The notes under the pieces: model-generated
Told to the model about the DNA's origin: nothing
The model's database searches: none
What the model saw: the letters and a program-made list of their open reading frames with translations, nothing else
Origin: an uncultured Butyrivibrio sp.
GTDB taxonomy: Bacteria > Bacillota > Clostridia > Lachnospirales > Lachnospiraceae
Assembly (NCBI GenBank): GCA_947169985.1
Contig: CAMVRW010000039.1
Span: forward strand, 1-12,971
Reading direction: 5' to 3'
DNA length: 12,971 nt
Program-made: the position numbers and the translations under genes
Part shown: positions 8,260-12,971 of the stretch, piece after piece
Numbering within the stretch: the stretch's first letter is position 1
Layout of the letters: each line of letters begins with the position of its first letter

Positions 8260-9252
8260 ATGGTAGACATTTTCGGAACACTTGGTCCTTCCTGCGAGGC
8301 AGAGGACACTTTATATGAGATGTTTAAAGAGGGGATGACCGGAATCAGGATCAACCTCTCTCATGTCATGCTCGCAGACTGTACAGACAAAATAAAACGA
8401 GTTAAACGTGCGGCTGAAAGAGCAGGCGTAATTCCCAAGATTCTGATTGACCTTCAGGGGCCCGAACTAAGAATTGGAGATCTTGAATCCCCTATCGTTC
8501 TCCGAGAGGAATCTACTTATTTGCTCAAAAATAGTAATTGCGTGACTACCGAGAAAAGCCTTGATAATACCAGTATTCCTGTAGACAGAAAGATCATAGA
8601 AGCTTTACGCGTTGATGCACAAATCCTGTTGGACGACGGTAAGATTAAAGCCCAGGTCATCTCATGTGATGGCAAATCCGCACAGCTGAAAATCCTACGT
8701 GGTGAAATTCTTCACAGCAGAAAGAGCATCGCAATCGAGGGCATTACTATCGATATGCCTGCCCTGACTGAGGCTGACCATGAGAACATTGCCATCGCAT
8801 CTTCTCTCGGAATCACCGGAGTGATGCAGCCCTTCGTAAGGAGCAGCGAAGATCTCAAGTACCTTAGGAGCGTGATTGAAGGTGACCTTAAGATCTACGC
8901 CAAGATTGAGAACCGCGCTGGCATAGAAAACCTCGAAAGCTTCTTCCCCTACGCAGACGAGATCATCATCGCAAGAGGAGACCTGGGAAATTCCATGCCC
9001 CTTTGGGAACTTCCAAAAGTACAAAAAGAAATCTCCCGGATTTGCCGGGAGAATAATAAACCTTTTATGGTGGTGACCCAGATGCTCTCTTCCATGGAAC
9101 ACAGCAAGGTTCCCACAAGAGCAGAGGTCAGCGATATTTACAACGCAGTCTGTGATGGCGCATCTTCAGTCATGGTTACGGGCGAAACCGCCATTGGCGA
9201 GTATCCTGTTGATGTGATCAGATACCTGAGTCGCACTGCCAATTCCATGTAA
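8260..9252 (+). CDS. Short pyruvate kinase without the C-terminal domain
   Basis: A 330-residue protein with the pyruvate kinase barrel and B domain, converting phosphoenolpyruvate and ADP to pyruvate and ATP if active. Conserved regions follow the family order: FGTLGPS (5-11), RINLSH (30-35), DLQGPELRIG (64-73), LLDDGKI (127-133) in the B domain, MPALTEADHENI (167-178), IYAKIENRAGIEN (212-224) with the catalytic lysine, ARGDLGN (239-245), VVTQMLSSME (268-277), PTRAEVSD (282-289) and VTGETAIGEYPVD (304-316). The barrel active-site residues look intact. The family usually has about 470 residues; this one ends where the C-terminal domain, which carries the effector site and much of the tetramer contact, would begin. 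The stop is a plain TAA, not a frameshift. GGGAGG overlaps the methyltransferase stop, eight bases before this ATG, so the two genes form one operon. A non-glycolytic role is possible. Confidence 0.87.
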   Translation: MVDIFGTLGPSCEAEDTLYEMFKEGMTGIRINLSHVMLADCTDKIKRVKRAAERAGVIPKILIDLQGPELRIGDLESPIVLREESTYLLKNSNCVTTEKSLDNTSIPVDRKIIEALRVDAQILLDDGKIKAQVISCDGKSAQLKILRGEILHSRKSIAIEGITIDMPALTEADHENIAIASSLGITGVMQPFVRSSEDLKYLRSVIEGDLKIYAKIENRAGIENLESFFPYADEIIIARGDLGNSMPLWELPKVQKEISRICRENNKPFMVVTQMLSSMEHSKVPTRAEVSDIYNAVCDGASSVMVTGETAIGEYPVDVIRYLSRTANSM

Positions 9253-9270
9253 TCTCCCAGCGCACTACTC

Positions 9271-9290
9271 CTGCACCAGCAGTTCTTTTC
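9271..9290 (+). terminator. Weak possible terminator after pyruvate kinase gene
   Basis: CTGC-ACCA-GCAG is followed by TTCTTTTC just after the pyruvate kinase gene, in the 47-base gap before the convergent radical SAM gene. The stem is only four base pairs, so termination here is doubtful. Confidence 0.3.
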
Positions 9291-9299
9291 CCATGCCAG

Positions 9300-10175
9300 T
9301 CAATCAAACAAGCTCATCTGCTGATACTTCTCCGGCAGCTCCTGCATGAATCTGAAACAGTCCTGGGGCTTATAAAGAATCCCATTCTTCCTGCATACAC
9401 GCTGGAAGAGCTCCGTCAGTTCCCCAGTGTTAGGACTTGGAAGCTCATAGGCATTTCCAAAAGTATTGATGTATTTCTGCTTTAGCCCCGGGAAGTGCTT
9501 ATCCAGCGCCTCGTAGTAATACTCTCTGTCACCTTCCCTAAGTGTCAGCCCCATTCCAAAGGAAATAATCCCTTTCACTCCAACCCTTACACATTCATCC
9601 AGAATTGGCGCAAGATTCTCTACAGTATCATTGATATAAGGCAAAAGAGGTGTCAACCATACTACAGTTGGTATGTGTCTCTTTTGCATCTCCTCAAGGA
9701 CCTCAATGCGGCGCTTCGTATTGCATACATTTGGTTCCACTATGCTGCAAAGCTCATCATCATAGGTGGTAAGAGTGATCTCCACTACACACTTGGCTTT
9801 CCTGTTGATCTCATCTAAAAGATCAATGTCTCTCAATATCCTGTCAGACTTGGTCTGTATAGCCAGGCCAAATTCATACCTGGAAATCACTTCCAGACAC
9901 TTCCTTGTTAATTCCAGCTCCTGCTCGCAGTGCATGTACGGATCCGACATAGCTCCCGTTCCTATCATGCACTTCTTGCGCTTTGACTTTAATGCCTGCT
10001 CCAGCAAAATCGGCGCATTCTGCTTAACCTCAATATCCTCAAACGCATGGGTGAACTGGTAACACTTACTTCTGCTGTCACAATAAATGCACCCATGGGT
10101 ACACCCGCGATATATGTTCATCCCTGCAAAGCCGTTATTGCTTGTAAGAATCCCCTTTGCGTCCACAAAATGCAT
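9300..10175 (-). CDS. Radical SAM protein, SPL/Rv2578c-like
   Basis: A 291-residue radical SAM enzyme. CTHGCIYC (residues 25-32) gives the CxxxCxxC ligands of the 4Fe-4S cluster that cleaves S-adenosylmethionine. Next come GTGAMSDPYMHCE (72-84), an AIQTKSD strand (105-111) and EITLTTYDDELCSIVEP (132-148), all typical of the group annotated as SPL-like or Rv2578c-like radical SAM proteins. Those are related to spore photoproduct lyase, but most have no known substrate. It is shorter than true spore photoproduct lyase, and I would not call it SplB. The start is set by AAGGAG nine bases upstream. The gene stands alone on its strand, after the terminator of the CapA operon and convergent with pyruvate kinase. 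A role in repair or in modification of a nucleic acid or protein is only inference. Confidence 0.85.
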   Translation of the reverse strand: MHFVDAKGILTSNNGFAGMNIYRGCTHGCIYCDSRSKCYQFTHAFEDIEVKQNAPILLEQALKSKRKKCMIGTGAMSDPYMHCEQELELTRKCLEVISRYEFGLAIQTKSDRILRDIDLLDEINRKAKCVVEITLTTYDDELCSIVEPNVCNTKRRIEVLEEMQKRHIPTVVWLTPLLPYINDTVENLAPILDECVRVGVKGIISFGMGLTLREGDREYYYEALDKHFPGLKQKYINTFGNAYELPSPNTGELTELFQRVCRKNGILYKPQDCFRFMQELPEKYQQMSLFD

Positions 10176-10195
10176 AGTCTTTCACTCCTTGCTTT

Positions 10196-10205
10196 GGGCT
10201 AGCCC
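10196..10205. repeat. Perfect palindrome upstream of the radical SAM gene
   Basis: GGGCTAGCCC is a perfect 10-base palindrome located between the upstream terminator and the ribosome binding site (10190-10185) of the radical SAM gene. It could be a small operator. No convincing -10/-35 pair was found in this 80-base gap, so how the gene is transcribed is unclear. Confidence 0.35.
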
Positions 10206-10218
10206 GGTGTGCTTTTGG

Positions 10219-10253
10219 AAAAGAGCTGTCCCTGCGCTTTGCAGAAACAGCTC
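10219..10253 (-). terminator. Rho-independent terminator of the regulator-CapA operon
   Basis: Read on the minus strand, GAGCTGT (10253-10247) pairs with ACAGCTC (10229-10223). An inner CTGC/GCAG stem sits above it, and a TTTT run (10222-10219) follows directly. It lies a few bases after the stop codon of the hypothetical gene and ends the three-gene unit. Confidence 0.85.
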
Positions 10254-10257
10254 CGTC

Positions 10258-10692
10258 TCAATCTAATTTACAATCCTTATAAAACTTAGTGATCCTTCTC
10301 TTTGCCTGCTTAAGATCTATGATTCCAAGATCCATTGATCTGGAGATCAATGCACAGTACAGAGTGAAGGCTTCTCTGGCCCCAAGAAGACGCATGTAAT
10401 TCAGACTGTCCAGCTCGCCACCTGTCACAAACCCCTGAAGGCCCTTGATCATGGTAGTAATAGCCTGGATCTCAGGATCGATACCACTTTTAGCCGATGT
10501 ATCCTGTTCCTCAAACATATCATTGATGTACTTCTCACAGGCAGTTTTCACATTTTCCAGATAATCGTGATTATATGCATCAAAGTACTTATCAATATAT
10601 TTAAGGATCTGTTCCCTTCTGGGAAGATTCCTGTCTACTCGTGGTCTCTCAACATTTTTGATATATTTGTTCGCATTAAAAAATAATCCCAT
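10258..10692 (-). CDS. Hypothetical protein, 144 residues
   Basis: I do not recognise this protein. It is mostly helical in appearance, charged, with no signal peptide, membrane segment or cysteine cluster. It has an N-terminal part rich in Lys/Arg/Asp/Tyr and a more hydrophobic stretch with GLQGFVTGGELDSLNYMRLL near the middle, followed by REAFTLYCALISRSMDLGI and a basic C-terminal tail (KQAKRRITKFYKDCK). I chose the ATG at 10692, giving MGLFF; a GTG at 10722 in the same frame would add ten residues, but neither has a visible ribosome binding site. It lies 46 bases after the CapA stop on the same strand, with no terminator between them and a strong one after it, so it is probably cotranscribed. 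It could also have a promoter of its own right at its start. The downstream terminator and long open frame make it a likely real gene. Confidence 0.7.
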   Translation of the reverse strand: MGLFFNANKYIKNVERPRVDRNLPRREQILKYIDKYFDAYNHDYLENVKTACEKYINDMFEEQDTSAKSGIDPEIQAITTMIKGLQGFVTGGELDSLNYMRLLGAREAFTLYCALISRSMDLGIIDLKQAKRRITKFYKDCKLD

Positions 10693-10700
10693 AATTAAAT

Positions 10701-10730
10701 ATTTTAACACGTATACTTTCACGATACCAA
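10701..10730 (-). promoter_or_regulatory. Possible internal promoter giving a near-leaderless mRNA
   Basis: On the minus strand TTGGTA (10730-10725) and TAAAAT (10706-10701) are 18 bases apart. A transcript from here would start within a few bases of the ATG at 10692. That could explain the missing ribosome binding site, but the match is modest in an AT-rich stretch. Confidence 0.3.
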
Positions 10731-10738
10731 TACTCAGT

Positions 10739-11962
10739 TCATTTCCATCCGCCGCCCCAGACTTTATCGCAAAGTTCCGTGCACTGCTTCTTAGTAAAAG
10801 AGCTATCCTGCGCTTTTATTGCATTCCCCGCTGCCATTTCCTCCGTATAGTGAGAAAGTGGATAAACCGTAACGCCGTTCTGTCCCGGAGATACGTGGCA
10901 GACCAGAGCCCGGACCGAGTTATCTGAGATAACCACTTCCCCTGAAGCATTCTTCGAAATAGTTACCTGGGCCATTCCACCCACCATTCGATTGGTGGTA
11001 TCCTTACCTTTCCCTGAAGTCCAGTTTACGAAGTTCCCCAAAGAGTAGTAAACAAGCATATCTCCACCGCCATGGTTATTGGTGTGTCCCGGATTATCAT
11101 CCTCTACAAATTCAATAGGTTCTATCACATGAGGGTGTGTTCCCAAAACCAGATCAGCTCCACCCTCTCTGAAAATTTTTGTCCATTTCTTCTGACTGTT
11201 ATCAATCCCAAGGTTATACTCTGTGCCCCAATGAGGACAAACAATGGTAAAATCCGCATTAGCCTCCGCGAAGTCCAGATCTCTTTTCACCTTGCTCTCC
11301 TCAAGCATGTCCACAGCGTAGGGCATATCCTTTGGCGCGGATATCCCGTTGGTGCCATAGGTGTAGTTCAGAATTGCAATACGAATCCCCTTCACCGTTA
11401 TGATATCCACAGTGTTCTTCTGTTCTTCGCTTCCGTTTATCCCAAGAACTGCCATCTCCGGATGAGTGCTAGACCAGTAACTTAGAGAGTTCTGAATACC
11501 TCTTTTCCCCTTATCCAGCGCATGATTGGTGGCATGACACACCACGTCAAATCCTGCTTTACTTAGCGCATCACCGATCTCATAAGGCGCATTAAAAGCA
11601 GGATATCCTGAAACTCCCAGCTCCTGTCCCCCGATAATAACTTCCTGGTTCACAATGGCCAGATCTGCCTGGCTTATGCTACTTTTTGTCTTGGAAAAGA
11701 TCGCGTCGAAGTTATAATTCCCGTCCTCGTCCTTAGCAGCCTCCTCCACAGGAGTATGCAGCAGCACATCCCCCACCATGATAATGGTAACTGTAGACTT
11801 TTCTTCCCCAGAAGCTGCGCAGGCATCAAAAGAAAAACCTGATAACGTTACGCCCGCCACAAGGACTGTAAGTCCCATCATAAATTTTGTCATTGCCTGA
11901 ATAAAAAGCTTTGCATTCATCTTTTCATTTACTACTTCCTTTTGCCTATCACTCAAGTTCAT
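10739..11962 (-). CDS. CapA-family exported protein
   Basis: A 407-residue protein of the CapA family (metallophosphatase-like fold, named from poly-gamma-glutamate capsule synthesis). An N-terminal signal peptide is clear: lysine-containing start, hydrophobic core MMGLTVLVAGVTLSGFSF (28-45) and a likely cleavage after ACA or ACAA (47-50). The domain motifs follow: TIIMVGDVLLH (59-69), NQE (105-107), ATNHALDKG (144-152), CPHWGTEYN (242-250) and LGTHPHVIEP (273-282). These residues form a metal-type active site in the family. No CapB or CapC gene is present, so a complete capsule pathway is not supported; the protein more likely acts on an envelope component. The ATG overlaps the regulator stop by four bases (ATGA), which favours this start by coupling. 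A start 14 residues later at 11920 would also keep the signal peptide. Confidence 0.9.
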   Translation of the reverse strand: MNLSDRQKEVVNEKMNAKLFIQAMTKFMMGLTVLVAGVTLSGFSFDACAASGEEKSTVTIIMVGDVLLHTPVEEAAKDEDGNYNFDAIFSKTKSSISQADLAIVNQEVIIGGQELGVSGYPAFNAPYEIGDALSKAGFDVVCHATNHALDKGKRGIQNSLSYWSSTHPEMAVLGINGSEEQKNTVDIITVKGIRIAILNYTYGTNGISAPKDMPYAVDMLEESKVKRDLDFAEANADFTIVCPHWGTEYNLGIDNSQKKWTKIFREGGADLVLGTHPHVIEPIEFVEDDNPGHTNNHGGGDMLVYYSLGNFVNWTSGKGKDTTNRMVGGMAQVTISKNASGEVVISDNSVRALVCHVSPGQNGVTVYPLSHYTEEMAAGNAIKAQDSSFTKKQCTELCDKVWGGGWK

Positions 11963-12630
11963 CCAAACAGCTTATCTGCAGTTTCCTCAAGTTCTTTTCG
12001 TTCGCGATAATTGTCATAGCCATTTTCTTTATCATCGATACCCTTAACAACATCCAGATAAAAGAGCCCGTCGTGATTGCAGTAAAAGAAGATTTTCTTT
12101 ACGCCACGAATCTTGAACCTGGCTTCTGACTTTCCTTCAGGATAAAGCTTTACCATTTGGATTTCATCTACCCCTGCTGCAACAACAAAAGAAATATAGT
12201 GATCTTTTGTCATAACATGGTCAATCCTCACGTAATACTCGTCATCAGAACGCTCAACAAATATCATAAGCTGTTCATCTGATGGCTCTGCAGATAAAGG
12301 AGAAAGTTGAATTCCATGACATCCAATTACACCCTCCCCCATACTGTGGATCACATTTCCACAAACAGGGCACACATAAAACTTTGAGCGCATCATATTG
12401 GCTGAAACATTGGCATTGTGTATTGTATTTCCTGATATAAGTTCTGTAACGGAAATCCTGAATGCATCAGCAATTGGCTCAAGCAAGGTAATATCCGGAT
12501 ACCCTTTGCCCGTCTCCCACTTTGAGATAGTTTTATCTGTGACACCTAGCTTTTGAGCAAGCTGCAATTGTGTCATCTTATTCTTTTCACGTAGTTCCTT
12601 AATAACTGCACCTGTAACATATTGGTTCAT
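11959..12630 (-). CDS. XRE regulator fused to a desulfoferrodoxin-like domain
   Basis: A 223-residue cytoplasmic transcription factor. Residues 7-65 are an XRE-type helix-turn-helix: IKELREKNKMTQLQLAQKLG and VTDKTISKWETGKGYPDI are clear. After a linker, residues 84-192 resemble desulfoferrodoxin/superoxide reductase: FYVCPVCGNVIHSMG with C87 and C90, then GCHG (103-106), HVMTKDHYISF (138-148), MVKLYPEG (159-166) and FFYCNHDGLF (181-190). In the family the first site uses C-x2-C and a C-C pair, and the second uses histidines plus C-N-x-H. Here the C-C is C-H, and the second site ends C-N-H-D. The last 30 residues are charged. I chose the start at 12630 because GGAGGT lies seven bases upstream; the frame is open 12 codons further, which I reject. 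It leads an operon with CapA (four-base overlap) and the hypothetical gene. It may sense redox state or iron, but the altered ligands make that uncertain. Confidence 0.9.
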   Translation of the reverse strand: MNQYVTGAVIKELREKNKMTQLQLAQKLGVTDKTISKWETGKGYPDITLLEPIADAFRISVTELISGNTIHNANVSANMMRSKFYVCPVCGNVIHSMGEGVIGCHGIQLSPLSAEPSDEQLMIFVERSDDEYYVRIDHVMTKDHYISFVVAAGVDEIQMVKLYPEGKSEARFKIRGVKKIFFYCNHDGLFYLDVVKGIDDKENGYDNYRERKELEETADKLFG

Positions 12631-12637
12631 ATTTATC

Positions 12638-12657
12638 ACCTCCATGTTCAGATTGTA
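12638..12657 (-). promoter_or_regulatory. Ribosome binding site and possible -10 for the regulator operon
   Basis: The minus strand has GGAGGT (12643-12638) seven bases before the ATG at 12630, which decides the start against the longer frame. TACAAT (12657-12652) could be the -10 box, but the sequence 17 bases upstream (TACCAA) is a poor -35. The gap to the Nudix gene shows no clear terminator, so readthrough from upstream is possible. Confidence 0.5.
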
Positions 12658-12747
12658 AATCGTCAAGCTGCTTTTTGGTACCTACGCTAAGTAGAGATGC
12701 GCTTGGGAAAGGATTTCCTGTTTCTCTCAATACTCCATATTTCGTCT

Positions 12748-12971
12748 TTACGACTCATGGTAAAATGTGAGTGCATACAGAATTGCCAAAATAGCAATGC
12801 CATCCTTTGTCTGGTTATTTCTAAGAAGCTCTTTTACCTCTGCAATTGGCATCCATACTTTATCCGCCACTTCATCAGTATCCTTGATCCGTCCTTCAGA
12901 GTCCACCTTAGCACCAAAAACATGCATCACCTGATCTGACATACCATTTGACGGATTCTGAGAGCACAAGA
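12748..12971 (-). CDS. Probable Nudix hydrolase, C-terminal end (partial)
   Basis: The frame enters from the right edge and ends with a stop at 12748; about 74 residues are visible. The segment GMSDQVMHVFGAKVDSEG, then DEVADKVWMPIAEVKELLRN and a final DGIAILAILYAL helix match the C-terminal half of ADP-ribose pyrophosphatase-type Nudix hydrolases (SDE-x-hhH-x-F-x-A pattern, then an acidic hydrophobic VxxxxxEV segment and the last helix). These enzymes cut nucleoside diphosphate sugars such as ADP-ribose. The Nudix box itself lies beyond the window, so the assignment rests on the C-terminal pattern only. A small TTG in frame near the edge is not a credible start. The gene is on the same strand as the regulator operon, 117 bases before its start codon; whether they share a transcript is unknown. 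Confidence 0.72.
   Translation of the reverse strand, partial: LCSQNPSNGMSDQVMHVFGAKVDSEGRIKDTDEVADKVWMPIAEVKELLRNNQTKDGIAILAILYALTFYHES

Noticed and set aside
7826..8281. 151-residue minus-strand frame across the methyltransferase/kinase junction
   Set aside because: It runs antisense to two clear genes and through the conserved SpoU motifs; no start signal.
9300..10175. True spore photoproduct lyase (SplB)
   Set aside because: The protein shares the radical SAM core, but the motif set fits the broader SPL-like/Rv2578c group and the length is shorter than SplB.
10739..11962. Complete poly-gamma-glutamate capsule locus
   Set aside because: Only a CapA-family protein is present; no CapB/CapC ligase or transporter genes lie nearby.
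12631..12666. Twelve extra N-terminal residues on the XRE regulator
   Set aside because: They would span the strong GGAGGT ribosome binding site that fits the ATG at 12630.
1..12971. CRISPR array, tRNA, rRNA, IS element or prophage genes
   Set aside because: No regularly spaced repeats, transposase or integrase frames, or tRNA-like folds were seen; nearly all the sequence is taken by coding genes.

Overview
The window looks like chromosomal DNA of a butyrate-forming anaerobic clostridium, most likely a Lachnospiraceae relative. Reasons: a clear phosphate butyryltransferase N-terminus, strong GGAGG-type ribosome binding sites, an XRE regulator fused to a desulfoferrodoxin-like domain, and a TrmH-family methyltransferase of the type I associate with Lachnospiraceae. 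The family assignment rests on remembered protein similarity and is inference. No phage, IS element, CRISPR array, tRNA or rRNA was seen. The gene set is mostly metabolic housekeeping, with one accessory-looking operon at the right end.

Layout. Positions 1-496 (-): N-terminal half of Ptb, running off the left edge. 600-3143 (-): a cytoplasmic GH31 alpha-glycosidase. 3250-3756 (+): a hotdog acyl-CoA thioesterase, divergent from GH31. A strong two-way terminator at 3775-3822 separates it from a leftward pair, a YbhJ-type aconitase-superfamily hydratase (4847-7147) followed with zero spacing by a GT2 glycosyltransferase (3824-4846). 7310-9252 (+): a TrmH/SpoU RNA methyltransferase coupled to a short pyruvate kinase that lacks the C-terminal regulatory domain. 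9300-10175 (-): an SPL-like radical SAM protein. 10258-12630 (-): a three-gene unit of XRE/desulfoferrodoxin-like regulator, CapA-family exported protein and an unrecognised 144-residue protein, closed by a good terminator at 10218-10253. 12748-12971 (-): the C-terminal end of a probable Nudix hydrolase, cut by the right edge.

How the genes fit together. Ptb belongs to butyryl-CoA to butyrate conversion. GH31, pyruvate kinase and the hydratase are carbon metabolism enzymes, but the window does not show them acting in one pathway. The most distinctive unit is the regulator-CapA-hypothetical operon: the regulator carries both iron sites of the desulfoferrodoxin fold in altered form (C-x2-C ... 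C-H instead of C-C, and C-N-H-D instead of C-N-x-H). I infer a redox- or metal-responsive regulator, or a lineage that has lost the metal, controlling a cell-envelope function. This is a new-looking variation on known families rather than a proven new system. All gaps between genes are under 170 bases and are described under promoters and terminators.
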